NCBI GenBank assembly: GCA_963575745.1
Contig: CAUYUJ010014323.1
Span: 334,393-398,392 of the forward strand
Source: Prorocentrum cordatum
Lineage: Eukaryota; Sar; Dinophyceae; Prorocentrales; Prorocentraceae
Reading direction: 5' to 3'
Length of the DNA stretch: 64,000 nt
This document shows, piece by piece, positions 11,676-21,790 of this stretch (the stretch's first letter is position 1; every line of letters begins with the position of its first letter). The notes under the pieces were generated by a model. It made no database searches and had not been told where the DNA came from. It saw only the letters and a program-made list of their open reading frames with translations. The position numbers were made by a program, and so were the translations under genes.

Positions 11676-11820
11676 TCATCCCTCCGCATCAAGGCGGCCT
11701 CCTCAACCACGAAGACGGTCCCGGCAAGGGGCGCCCGGAAGGCCGCCGCGACGCCAGCGCCCGCGCCCATGGCCGCGGCCTGGATGTGGTAGCGCAGGGG
11801 TTCTCGCGCCAGCTCCTCCT
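11676..11820 (-). CDS. CLC gene, GAAAGV-type exon
   Basis: Follows an acceptor CTGCCCAG. Encodes EEELAREPLRYHIQAAAMGA, then GVAAAFRAPLAGTVFVVEEA. The AAF.AP..G pattern is the second conserved CLC pore motif. The 3' boundary near 11676 (possible donor GTTTCG) is a guess. Confidence 0.7.
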
Positions 11821-14081
11821 CTGGGCAGCCACACCCAGACATCCCACGTCTTGAATTAGCGGGCGAAGAACGGTATAAGGCAAACTTTTCCGCCGTCGAG
11901 GGCGCCTGTCCCTGGGCGGCTGGAAAATTTATACCCCTACGTGGCACCGTGGGTGCACAAACTTTGCAACCGCCTGGGGAGCAGGCGTCCCCGACAACGG
12001 AAACGTTTATTTAAACTAGGGCTCCCAACTTCGCGCTTCGCGCTCCGCGAAGCGCGAAGCGCGAATAACTTCGCGCCCTCGCGCCGCCCCCCCAAAGGGA
12101 GAAAAAGAGGACGAGGAGGAGGGGGAGAAGGAACGAGGACCGCGAAGCGCGAAGCGCGAATAACTTCGCGCCCTCGAGGGAGCCCTTGTTTAAAATACCG
12201 TTCTTCGACCCCTGATTGAAAAGAGCCCGGCGGGCGGTCTTGTCGCCGTGTTCGGCATCCGAGGGCCGTCCCCAGGTCCCCGGGGCCATCAAAACACGAC
12301 TCGCGATGCAGAAAAACATACCCCAGGGGAGAGGTCGAGACCTCTGGGTCCACACCGCGAGAAGAACAAGACACTGGATGTCTGAAGCGTCTCCTCGAAG
12401 CGACTGTACTCGCCTAGAAAACAGAAAACAGCATAAGCTTCAACTTCCGGAGGTCCGCTGATTTTTCTTGGGTCGACGCAGGACCCCTCCCCGCATCCCC
12501 TTCCCTGGCGCGCGAAGCGCCGCCGCCAGGGTGCGGGACAGGGATTCAGAGCGGACCCAAGAAATACACACGGACCTCCGAAAGTCTATGCTTCTGTTAT
12601 TTTCTGCTCCTCGATCACCTCCGTTCAGACGCCTCAGGGCTGGCCGGATGCAACGGTTCACGGCCAGCATGCCCACGATCGTCCCTATGTGGATCATGGG
12701 CCCCTCCGGCCCGACGCAGAGACCGGCGCCGCACGCCAGTGCGGTGCCCAGCAGCTTCACTGGCAGCACTCTGCCATCCAGCAGGGCCTTCATGTCGCAG
12801 CCGTTCAGGAAGCCGATAACCCCCGGGACGTCAGGGCCGCCCATACGGGGACGATGGTAAACCAGGACGTTGGCGCGCCCCAGGAGACGGCGGCCGTGGG
12901 TCGAAACATTCTCCACTCGTCGTTCTCTCCAGCTAGAATGGTCAATGTCCTGTTTAGCAATGTCCTGGTTTAGGCGGCCCTGAGGATGCCGGACGACGCC
13001 GCTGCCGGCTGCCAGCACACCCCGATGGCCGCCGCCAGCGTGCACAGCACAGCGATCCCGACGCCAGCTCCCAGGGCCTGCGAGTAAGCCAGCACCTGGT
13101 GGTCCGGCGTCGCGGACGACAGCAGCGATTCGACCACGCCGACGCGGAAGTCCCAGACCTTGTCAGTGATCAGGCCGAGCAGCGTGGCCGCCAACGCGCA
13201 GCCGAGCCCCACGACAGGGTCCATGATCCAGCGCAGGCGCCTGGAGTCCATTCTGCATTATTCGCGATGACGTCCGTGATTGGCCTCGCCACTCCTCCCC
13301 TTCCTCCCCACCTCCCGTCTAGTTCGCACCGTGGCAAGAATGAAGATAATTTGCCAGCTCAGGTGCTGAGTGAATGGCCACAGCTGAATGTTTGTCTATA
13401 CGCATTCCGACATGTCAGCTTGATGACCTCAGCCTCTTTTTTGCTTGCCCCCCTGGACAAGCATCCAGGAGCAGCGGTGCTCCATTCCTACCATCTCCTC
13501 AAGCGCACTGATAGCCGATCTGTTTCCGCCGTCGTCTCGTTCTCGCCGTGGTGGGGCGAAGATAACTCTCCCAACCAGGTGCTACGAACGACCGCTTCGG
13601 TCGGCTGCGCTAAAAGACAGTTCATTTAATTGCCTAGCTGGTACTGTCTGCCTGCTTTACTTCGACCCAGCAGAGCTGTGATCGCAACGAGTGCCCGAAC
13701 AGACATGTTCTCATTAAAATTATGCAAGTTGCGTGCCAGACTCTGCTGACAGTCTCACTGCTTAATTAGCATCGAAATCGAAAACATCCTCCCCCGATGG
13801 GTCACGTCAAAATTCCCAGACGGCGCCGGCGCGAACGACGACATGACCAACCCCCTCCCCCCTACCCTCCCCCCCGGGCCACGCCCGTGATCGCCAGGGG
13901 GCAAACAAAAATATCTCCTGGTGAACCGCTCGTCCCAATAGTTGAGCCTGTCGAGCCGTTCCTTCTCCTGAACGTCGTAGGGCGGGTGCAGCTGCTGGGA
14001 GTCTATCGTCAGGAACCGGTCGTAGTGCAGCGGCCCCTTGTGGTGGCTGCCCAGACAGGAGTGCTTGAGCGAACGGCAGAC
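11676..14081 (-). CDS. CLC chloride channel/transporter gene, partial (four exons seen)
   Basis: Exons read on the minus strand, in order: 14081-13918, 13252-12984, 12825-12619 and 11820 to about 11676. Joined, they read in phase and give CLC hallmarks: a first membrane segment (WIMDPVVGLGCALAATLLG), SSGIPGVIGFLNGCD (family GSGIP), GLCVGPEGPMIHIG (family GKEGPMxH, gating Glu kept, Lys replaced by Pro) and GAGAGVAAAFRAPLAGT with VVEEA (family GAAAGVxAAFxAP, LEE). CLC proteins move chloride, often in exchange for protons, across plasma or endomembranes. Later membrane helices and CBS domains were not found, so the gene is incomplete here or continues in exons I cannot recognise. It may be a partial copy. 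Confidence 0.75.
11864..12207. mobile_element. Second inverted-repeat element inside the same CLC intron
   Basis: CGAAGAACGGTAT at 11864-11876 is exactly mirrored by ATACCGTTCTTCG at 12195-12207. Within it a further imperfect pair (about 11887-11910 and 11985-12008) encloses a smaller fold, and 12028-12172 holds repeated GCGAAGCGCGAA units in both orientations. Confidence 0.65.
12444..12584. mobile_element. Palindromic element inside CLC intron
   Basis: 141 bp with CTTCCGGAGGTCCG at one end and CGGACCTCCGAAAG at the other, then nested pairs TTTCTTGGGTC/GACCCAAGAAA and CCCTGGCG/CGCCAGGG. It has no coding capacity and resembles a fold-back MITE or introner core. It sits between the GT donor at 12618 and the AG acceptor at 11821. 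Confidence 0.7.
12619..12825 (-). CDS. CLC gene, selectivity-filter exon
   Basis: Encodes PGVIGFLNGCDMKALLDG, LPVKLLGTALACGAG and GPEGPMIHIGTIVGMLAVN. These match the CLC region between GSGIP and GKEGP with the gating Glu retained. It ends in CTGAACGGAG before GTGATC, a normal GT donor, in phase with the next exon. Confidence 0.8.
12831..12983 (-). mobile_element. Introner-like insert with terminal inverted repeats
   Basis: 153 bp bounded by TCAGGGCCGCC and its exact reverse complement; inside each end lies a second matching pair, AAACCAGGAC and GTCCTGGTTT. On the coding strand the flanks are CATCC and CGTCC, a near target-site duplication. Removing the element and one flank restores SGIPG. 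None of the frame-compatible boundaries gives GT-AG. Confidence 0.75.
12984..13252 (-). CDS. CLC gene, exon with first membrane helices
   Basis: Acceptor AATGCAG precedes the exon. It encodes MDSRRLRWIMDPVVGLG, two hydrophobic segments, and ends in QPAAASSGI plus one base. That base completes the Pro codon of SGIP with the first two bases of the next exon only if element 12831-12983 and one flanking copy are removed. The conserved GSGIP motif therefore fixes the boundary. Confidence 0.7.
13253..13917 (-). other. CLC intron, no further feature seen
   Basis: About 665 bp between the two upstream CLC exons. I see no hairpin element, repeat or gene in it. Confidence 0.5.
13918..14081 (-). CDS. 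CLC gene, upstream exon
   Basis: Reads GSHHKGPLHYDRFLTIDSQQ, then LHPPYDVQEKERLDRLNYWDERFTR. It is bounded by TTGTAG at its 5' side (AG acceptor) and CAG followed by GAGATA at its 3' side, which would be a GA donor; GA donors are known in dinoflagellates. Joining its last two bases to the A at 13252 gives an Arg codon and keeps phase with the next exon. Content resembles the cytosolic segment before the first CLC helix. Earlier exons are not identified. Confidence 0.55.
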
Positions 14082-14098
14082 CTACAAGGCAAAAAACT

Positions 14099-14245
14099 GC
14101 ACAAGCAGAAACTTCTTGCCACCCCTTCCTGGTCGCGCGGAGCGCGCCAGGGTTGAGGCCGGAGGCGCCGCCCAAATTTGTCGCGCGTGGGGTTCGGCAT
14201 CTAAAGAAGAAATCCGCGAAGACCCGCGGAAGTTTCTGCTTGTGC
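14099..14245. mobile_element. Inverted-repeat element in upstream CLC intron
   Basis: GCACAAGCAGAAACTTC at 14099-14115 is mirrored exactly at 14229-14245. A GCGCG/CGCGC fold (CCTGG...CCAGG) lies at its centre. It occupies nearly all of an intron whose likely ends are GTAACA (about 14277) and TTGTAG (14082). Confidence 0.7.
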
Positions 14246-14439
14246 CGCTTTCTGTCTTCGGAAGCCCTGTTACCTTAGAAGAAAACGACAACCTTCATAA
14301 GATTGTTCGCTCTTCGTTGCTCGCGTGCAGAACAGCATGTGCACCCCAATGCTCGATTCCCGCCCTCTTCGCTCATGAACGTACCGCCACTGGGGGGCTT
14401 CTTTTTACATGCCGGATCGTGGGTTAATCCCGACAAGGT

Positions 14440-14640
14440 AAAGAAGCACTGGTGAAGCGTGGGCAGGACCCCAACATGCGGGCCGGGCGGAGTTGACCGT
14501 AACGGGCGGACGGGACATTAGAACGGGCGGACGAGCTTACAGGCAAGGAGCGCGCTGACCCTACCAGGAGTCGGGCGGGCGGGACGTCACATCGGGCGGG
14601 TAAGGGGCCAGGCGGGCGCAGGCGGGCGGACACTTCTGGG
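14440..14640. repeat. GGGCGG-rich degenerate repeat
   Basis: Repeated GGGCGGACGG, GGGCGGGCGGGAC and GGGCGGGTAAGGGG units. A similar patch, GGGCGGGTTAGACC and GCGGGCGGGTCGGGG, is at 20706-20745. Runs of three or more Gs make quadruplexes possible. Confidence 0.5.
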
Positions 14641-15107
14641 GCCAGCAGCGCAGTTTGAAGCGCAAGACTCTGCTTGACCCCCGAAGAAGCGAGAGCCCAA
14701 GGGGTCACCCCGTAACCAAAAAATGCACAGGCGAAAATGGATCAACAATGATTTTTCTTCACGTGCAGAATTTTCAACAAATCCGCCGACCCAGTCGGCG
14801 TATGTGAAAAGCGATGCGACGCGAGAGCAGCCAAACCAAAACTGAAATACGCCACCTTCCGCCGAACCGTCATTATCGCCGTAAGGGAAATCGAACAAAC
14901 AAGGGGGATCGAAAAATGCTGCAGCACGTCGAAGGGGGAATCCCTTTCCCTTTGTCTCTTCACCGCTGGAAATGGGGGGGGGTCCCGGCCGGGAGAGACC
15001 CGGCCGGGGGAGCCCCAGGGGATCCAGAGGGGGGTCCTGGGAGGGATTGGGGGTCGTAGCGCCCCTCCACGGGCAGACACCCTGGAGGATAAAAGGGACA
15101 AGCGAGC

Positions 15108-15215
15108 CTTCTGTCGGCCCCAGTCCCGGTCCCGGCCCCGGTCCGGGCCCCGGTCCCAGCCTGGCCTGGGTCCCACGCCTGGCCCTGGCCCCCGGCCCTG
15201 GCCCGAGCAGCAACA
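15108..15215. repeat. CCCCGGTCC minisatellite (Gly-Pro coding)
   Basis: Six-base units such as CCCGGTCCCGGCCCCGG. On the minus strand it reads GPGPGPG. A related array is at 18818-18935. Confidence 0.75.
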
Positions 15216-15469
15216 ACCGCAAGATCTTACGGGGGCCGCAGAATATACTGGTTCTTGCTGACATGCACGGGTGGTCCCTACTTTGGAAGTCCTGGAGCGC
15301 CCTCGTCGCCGCGACTGGACCCGCCTCAAGATTCTAACCAGAACGCACCCAGTCCTGTTCCTCCCCCTTTTCCTCCCCTCCTGTCCTTTTAGATGGGGAT
15401 GATGGGGATGGATGATCATGATGATGTTGCTGGTTCAGCTCCAAGTGTCCACATCCAAATCCAACAGTA

Positions 15470-16000
15470 ACTCGTCGAAAACGCAGCGCACCCACTTATA
15501 CAGCATGGGTTCCGCGATCGTGGTCGGATGAACGGTGTGCGATATTCTACTCAGGCGTCACACCAACTCTTCGTCCGCGTACGTACATCAGAAGACAGAG
15601 CTCCCGACTTGCATCGTTTGCAAGACTAAGTGCTCGAACATATGTAACTTTAGCGCGAGCTTCCATATCTTGGTGCTCAATATAAATTTTTCATGGGATA
15701 GCTTACAGTAGATGGAAGCGAACTGGTTGCCAATAGTCTCGAGCTCTGTTTGAACGGCTCTGCTCATGCAAAGGCTTTATGCCTTCACAATCTCGCGAAA
15801 ACGGTCGAGGAACCGATGCGCAGCAAAGGCGAGTCGATCGTGAACGCCCCATGCGGGTCATCACAATCGGCAAATTGGGACAATATGTGCACGGCGAGCG
15901 ATGTCAAATGCCTCGCGGCGGCGCCATGCGTTTTCAACTTGGCCCAACCCGTGTCACTGCGGAGCCTAGACACTTACAAGACGTCTTGATACGATAACGG
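15470..16000 (-). pseudogene. Relic of an unnamed dinoflagellate repeat-protein domain
   Basis: Minus-strand pieces in order: AAARHLTSLAVHILSQFADC, then ETIGNQFASIYCKLSHEKF, then WKLALKLHMFEHLVLQT, then TYADEELV stop RLSRISHTVHPTTIAEPML. The pattern K-x-H..H, then a YADEELVGR-like motif (Gly codon turned to TGA) and R.S..HP, matches a domain I remember from many predicted dinoflagellate proteins with no assigned role. Two in-frame TGA codons and at least one frameshift show it is dead. It may be a mobile-element gene; naming it would need a profile search. Confidence 0.45.
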
Positions 16001-16305
16001 CATCCAGCCTGCTGGTACCATTGCTTCAGATACGGTGCCAGCCGCGCGGCGCCCTCCTAGCATGCGGTTCCGCCGAACTTCATTCGCAAACACTCAGATG
16101 CAAAAGTCACGCTGCCAATGGCATGAGCGGCTATCCCCACATGCAGCGCTGCAGGATGTCGACAACCGCGCCCTCCAACCTCAAACCGATGACGCCATGC
16201 CCGGGCTGGAAGAAGGCAGGCGCGGGCAGGCCATGGAAGGCCAGATGGGTCATGCATGTTTCGCGGGCCCGCGCTGTCTCTCTCCACCCAGCGTCTGGGC
16301 CCGCA

Positions 16306-17000
16306 TCAAACCGTGCCCTTTCGCGATGCGCGTTCGACGTCCTGCGGCGTGGGCGCGCGACATCGGCCGCGCTCCATTGAGCCAAACAACCCAGCCACAA
16401 AAACTGCCAGCCACCCCGAACTCGGGCGACCTTGCCTCTGCAGCCATCGGCTCTCGGGAGGCCGCCGCTGGGCAGATCGTCGTTCTGCCGATCGGTCATT
16501 GGCGTCTCTCCTGCAAGGGGAATGTTGGCGCTCCAAGAAAAAAACTCCCATCGGCAAGCCAAGTGTCTCGGGTGCCATGTCCGACGTCGCGATCCCGCTG
16601 GAGAGGAGACGGGGCTGCGCCGACGACGCCCCAGTTGCGGCGAGGCCGTCGCGCGGAATGGGGCCGCTCGACGACGCGGGGATCGCGTCGAGCTCGTCGA
16701 ACGACTTCTCTAGCGATGGCCAATCAGACGTCATTCCATTGTTTCGCAACGCGGGAACGCTTCCAAATCTCGTCGGGGAAGCATTGTGTCATCTTGATGT
16801 GCGTCGAAAACACGGGCAGTTTCGTCGTCGCCCAGGTCGCAGCCTGGGGATCGGCGGGCGCCATTTGAAACCAACGCGGCTAAGGAATCCGCCTCGTCGG
16901 CGGCCTCTCGGACCCGAGGCCGCGCGCCCCCTCCCGCGGAGACCCCCCCCGACGCCCCCTCCCCACCTGCGCTCGTGAGGGGCGCGGGTTTACGATACCC
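16306..17000 (-). CDS. Hypothetical exon(s), unknown
   Basis: Two overlapping minus frames look protein-like: CDLGDDETARVFDAHQDDTM above 16740, and TSDWPSLEKSFDELDAIPAS with SSAQPRLLSSG below it. No domain recognised. A short intron or frameshift would be needed near 16740 to join them. The plus strand is open too, so coding is doubtful. Confidence 0.25.
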
Positions 17001-17466
17001 CCCCCCCTTACGTGATTGGTTCAACGGACTGTTGCTTCCCTCTCTGGCAATTTGCATTCTCTCTCTGGCGCAATTCGCAGGGGCGCGGCCCATTGGGGCG
17101 TTGGAGGTGGCCCGAGATGGCGCTAAGGGGGCCCCCAGAGAGCCCAAGATGGCGCCCACGATGGCCACAGATGCCACGCCATTGCTTATCGCCTCCAAGG
17201 CAGCTCCAATCTAAGACTCCAAGGCAGACCTCCAAGACGCCCCAAGACAGCTCCAAGGCAGCTCCAACCTGTGGCAAAGTGGCAGGAGGAGGGCAGAACG
17301 ACGAGGAGAAATCACAACGGCCGCCACGCAGCTAAGAGAAGAGAGGCAGGAGTGGAGATCCGTTTGCATCCATTCGCAAGGTTTCCTCATCTTTGAGCCC
17401 TCGTGAGTCCCTTTGAACCTTTTTGCCTGTGCACGCACCGCTGCGCGCCCAGAGAGAGCAGTTCAT

Positions 17467-18294
17467 CTAATCGCTTCGTCCCCACGCCACCGGTGGGAGA
17501 AAAAAACGCAGCCTTCGCGCATCCACGCCGGCCACCAATGGAACAAATGCAGCCTTCGCGCTCGCGCGACGAGCCGCTCGCTCCGCAATCAGGCAGCGCT
17601 TTGCTGAGACTTGAGAAGACTCATCCAAACGCCCATGCACCTTGGCGGTCGACTCCGCCAACTTGCGCTCGAGATTCTCGACTTTTTTATCCAATCAGAG
17701 GGTCTTCGTGTCCGTTGGCACTGCTGGGCTGTGGCTGCCTGACAGGTCCACCCACGCGAACGAGTCCTTCTGCTTCCAGCCGTAGTGCAAACGAGAGTTC
17801 GGATCGCAAGCCTTCCACGGGACCTGGTAAGCGGCGCCCTGTTTCTCGATCAGGAGCGTCTCCTCGCCCGTCTCCAGCTTCATGGTAATTGCCTGGTCGT
17901 CGCTCTGGGGCTCGCTGTAATTATTGTCGCTGGTCACGTCGAACTTGTGGTTCACCAAAAATGTGGATGACGCCATGCTGCTTGCTGAGCACCTCGGTCA
18001 TCTTCTCGAGCGAAACTATATGGTCCTTTAGCTGATACCCGTACTCCGTCTAGGCCATCTTGTCCTTGAAATTATTCGCCCTGCCCTGCTGCGTGCGCAC
18101 CAAGTTGATGTGGGGCATGCGCTCGTGGTCCTGCACCGTGGCGGTCTCGCGAAAGACGTCAGCGCCAACGTCCTTCAATGCGAAGGAGTTGCTCTGAAGG
18201 TTGACCTCGGCCCTCCTCATCACGAGGTCGAAGCCGCCATTGATGGAGCCGTCCTTGCCGCGGTAATAACTCTGCGTCGCCATTCGCTCTGGAG
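17467..18294 (-). pseudogene. Unknown protein with C-terminal coiled coil, broken
   Basis: From a start in MATQSYYRGKDGSINGG (about 18291) the chain runs through VMRRAEVNLQSNSFALKDVG and ETATVQDHERMPHINLV, meets an in-frame TAG after FKDKMA, and continues TEYGYQLKDHIVSLEKMTE in the same frame. A second frame starts MASSTFLVNHKFDVTSDNNY (17976), has LETGEETLLIEKQGAAYQVP and ends near 17695; a third continues DKKVENLERKLAESTAKVHG, a heptad-like coiled coil. Three frames in series suggest a decayed or spliced gene. No family recognised. Confidence 0.4.
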
Positions 18295-18817
18295 TGGGGC
18301 GCGAGGCAAGAGGTGAAGCGCGAAGCCGATGAAACCTCGGGCTGTTGACGTCTCGAGGTCGGTGAAGCCTCGAAGCCACGTGAAAGACGCTCGAGCCTGA
18401 ACATGTGCTGGCGAATGTTGTGGCTCTGCATGGGGGCCTCTGGGGTTCTGGGGCCTGTATTGCTGGTGTACTTGTTGTGCTCGTTGTATTTGTTGTTGGA
18501 CCCTATATATCCCAAATCATACAAACCCGAGATACCCCAATATATCCTATATACCCAATGCCCAGACGCCCCAAGAGACCTTCAAGATAGCTAAGATCGG
18601 CTCGGACCCGCAGTTTGGATCCCACCTGGCATTTTCAAGGAAAACCTTATCTCCTACGGTTCTCGTTGCCATTTTGAATAACTCATGTGTTTTACGGGTG
18701 TAATTTGAAGGATTCCGTTGGTTTTTAATGTTATTCGGCAAAAAGCAACCATAAATTCATACTATACCGCAAGGTAAGGAAGATACCGCAAGATAATGTA
18801 AATATTGATGGTCGGAT

Positions 18818-18935
18818 TGGCACTGGGCCTGGCCCCGACCCCAGCCCCGGCCCTGGCCCTTGCCCCGTCCCCGGCCCCAGCCCCGGCCCCAACCCCGGCC
18901 CCTGACCCCAGCCCCAGCCCTGGCCCCAACAGAGG
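18818..18935. repeat. CCCCGGCCC minisatellite, second array
   Basis: Units of the CCCCAGCCCCGGCC type, related to 15108-15215 but more diverged. Encodes Gly-Pro or Ala-Pro repeats on either strand. Confidence 0.7.
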
Positions 18936-19445
18936 AGGCTCCAAAGAGAGCCCCAAGAAGGGCTCCAGAGCGTCAGAGTCGCCGCCGCCGTCGTCGTCGT
19001 CGTCGCCGTCGTCGTCGACCTTCTGGGTCTGCGACACAGGCTGTAAGGCCTTCGCAATATAATCTCTCGATGCCTCGTCTCACGTTCCCCGCCGCACTCA
19101 CCCCATTTTCTCGGCGGCGGCGCACGCAACGGACGTATGTGCAGGCATCACTATGCCGGACCCCTGTCCACGCAGCGTGAGCCATTTATGACCTCGCACC
19201 CCTGGCGCACATCAGGGTAGGAAGGACTGAGGAAACTGAGGAGACGGCTACAGACAAAAAGCCTGCGGAATCAACACTGCTCTCACGATTACGATCGATC
19301 TTTAGAACAGCAGCAACAACAATCATTCCCTACCTAGGCTCTGTCTAGAAGGGTTCTTACTCTGTTAGCTAAAGGGGCTGGGCAATGGAAACCGCACCGG
19401 GCGGTTCCCCCAGTCCCCGCCCCGCGGTTCCCCCAGTCCCCTGGG

Positions 19446-20388
19446 AGCTTTAGCCTTAGCTTTAGCTTTAGCTTAGCTTTAGCTTAGCTTTAGCTTTAGC
19501 TTAGCTTTAGCTTAGCTTTAGCTTAGCTTTAGCTTAGTGTTAGTTTAGCTTTAGCTTAGCTTTAGCTTAGCTTTAGCTTAGCTTTAGCTTAGCTTCAACT
19601 TAGTGTTAGCTTAGCTTTAGCTTAGCTTTAGCTTAGCTTCAGCTTAGTGTTAGCTTAGCTTTAGCTTAGTGTTAGATTAGCTTTAGCTTAGCTTTAGCTT
19701 AGCGTTAGCTTAGCTTTGGCTTAGCTTTAGCTTAGCTTTAGCTTAGCTTTAGCTTAGCTTTAGCTTAGCTTCAGCTTAGTGTTAGCTTAGCGTTAGCTTA
19801 GATTTAGCTTAGCTTCAGCTTAGCTTTAGCTTAGCTTCAGCTTAGCTTTAGCTTAGCCTTAGCTTAGCTTCAGCTTAGCTTTAGCTTAGCTTTAGCTTAG
19901 CTTTAGTTTAGCGTTAGCTTAGCTTTAGCTTTAGCTGTAGCTTTAGCTTTAGCTTAGCTTTAGCTTAGCTTTAGCTTAGCTTCAGCTTAGCTTTATCTTA
20001 GTTTTAGCTTAGCTTTAGCTTAGCTTTAGCTTAGTGTTAGCTTAGCTTTAGCTTAGCTTTAGCTTAGCTTCAGCTTAGTGTTAGCTTAGCTTTAACTTAG
20101 ATTTAGCTTAGCTTTAGCTTAGCCTCAGCTTAGTGTTAGCTTAGCTTTAGCGTAGTGTTAGCTTAGCTTTAGCTTAACTTTAGCTTAGCTTTAGCTTAGC
20201 TTTAGCTTAGCTTCAGCTTAGCTTTAGCTTAGCTTTAGCTTAGCTTTAGCTTAGCTTCAGTTTAGCTGTAGCTTAGCTTTAGCTCAGTGTTAGCTTTAGC
20301 TTAGCTTCAGCCTAGCTGTAGCTTAGCTTTCGCTTAGCTTTAGCTTAGCTTTAGCTTAGCTTTAGCTTAGCTTTAGCTTAGCTTTACT
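19446..20388. repeat. TTTAGCTTAGC satellite, 11-bp unit
   Basis: About 85 head-to-tail copies over 0.94 kb with scattered substitutions (GTGTTAGCTTAGC, CTTCAGCTTAGC variants). AT-rich against a GC-rich neighbourhood. It resembles but is not the plant-type telomere repeat TTTAGGG. No stop-free frame of note. Confidence 0.95.
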
Positions 20389-20389
20389 G

Positions 20390-21300
20390 TTACTACTAAT
20401 GCCGCTTTCATAGGGGCTCCAACTCGTAGGTAGGGTCGCACTGGGATAATTTTAACACTGCTCGCGCTTGCCCGCTCGCGTGCCACTCGACACGTATATC
20501 CCAAACTCTCGATACCCGCCCTCTTCCTCTTCGATCGTACCCTCTCTGGGGGTACATCTTCCGTACATGCCGCGTGTAATTGGCGCAAGCCTTGAAGCAA
20601 GTGAAGAGAGAGAGCGGGTGAAAAGGGGAGGGAGGAGGATGGACCAAAGGATTAGCAGGAGGGGAGCTAGGAGCAGAAAGCACGTGGCAAAACCAGACGG
20701 GCCCATCGGGCGGGTTAGACCCTAGCGGGCGGGTCGGGGAGGCGGGCCCAAGCGGCCAGGTCAAGAAGGAGTGTTGCTGAAACGCGAATACTGCATGAAT
20801 CGCGAGGAAGTCTCGAGCAATACAAAAGCTTGATTCCCAAGTAAATGTTGAGAAATGCCACAGTGGAAATGTGACTCCTGAGTGTCGAGGGCGCGGCGTC
20901 TGAAAAAAATACGAAAAGGATCACACGCGCGAGCGCGATTCTCACATAATTTGTAAAGAAATCCTGTGCGGGAGAGCGCGGTTTGGAATTTGAAATGAAA
21001 CAAGCACAGAATGTGCCGCGGAAAGGGGGGTATCTACAATGATGATTATTAAAAACCGAAAATTCAATAATAAAGCAAAGACCCTGCCGCTGATCGTCAG
21101 CCCTGTCCGCAGGGTCTCGCCGGTCCTCTCGGCGGCCTCCCAGATGCTCCCAGACGACGCGAGGCGCCGCCGGGCGGCGCACTCGTCGTGGGGGCTCTCC
21201 TTGGCGGCGGGTTCCGTGGGGGGTGGCAAAGAGGGGAGGAGGGAGCACGAGCAACGTGAGGATGAGAGGGGGCGTTCACGTCCTCCGCCTTCCCACCCAT
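20390..21300. other. Stretch without a supported gene
   Basis: No frame here shows a domain. A 179-codon minus frame (20715-21254) overlaps other open frames and has no recognisable motif. GGGCGGG units occur at 20706-20745. Confidence 0.45.
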
Positions 21301-21304
21301 GATC

Positions 21305-21592
21305 CACTTGTTCCTCTTTTACTCCTTCTCCTCCTGCTCCTCCTCGTCCTCCCTCTCCTCCTCCTCCTGCTCCTGCTCCTCCTCCTCCTCCTCACGTTCT
21401 TCCTTCTCCTCCTCTTCCTCCCCCTCCTCCTCTCCCTCCTCCTCCTCCTCCTCCTCCCTCCTCCTCCTCCTCCTCCTCTCCTCCTCCTCCCCTCCTCCTC
21501 CTCCTCCTCCTCCTCATCATCATCATCATCATCATCATCATCAGCATCATCAGCATCATCATCATCATCATCATCACCATCATCATCATCCG

Positions 21593-21642
<50 letters not shown>

Positions 21643-21790
21643 CAGCATCATCATCATGATCATCACTACCATCATCATCATCATCATCATCATCATCACC
21701 AGCATCAACATCATCAGCATCATCATCCCTCTTCCTCATCCTCCTCCTGCTCCTCCTCCTCGCGTCATCGTCATCATCCGCACCGTTAGA
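21305..21790. repeat. TCC polypyrimidine then ATC microsatellite
   Basis: 21305-21525 is TCC/CTC and 21526-21785 is ATC/CAT. Poly-Ser, poly-Leu and poly-His frames result. Abrupt unit switch at about 21526. Confidence 0.9.

Noticed and set aside
19446-20388. Telomere
   Set aside because: The unit is TTTAGCTTAGC, not TTTAGGG, it is internal, and sequence of ordinary complexity continues on both sides.
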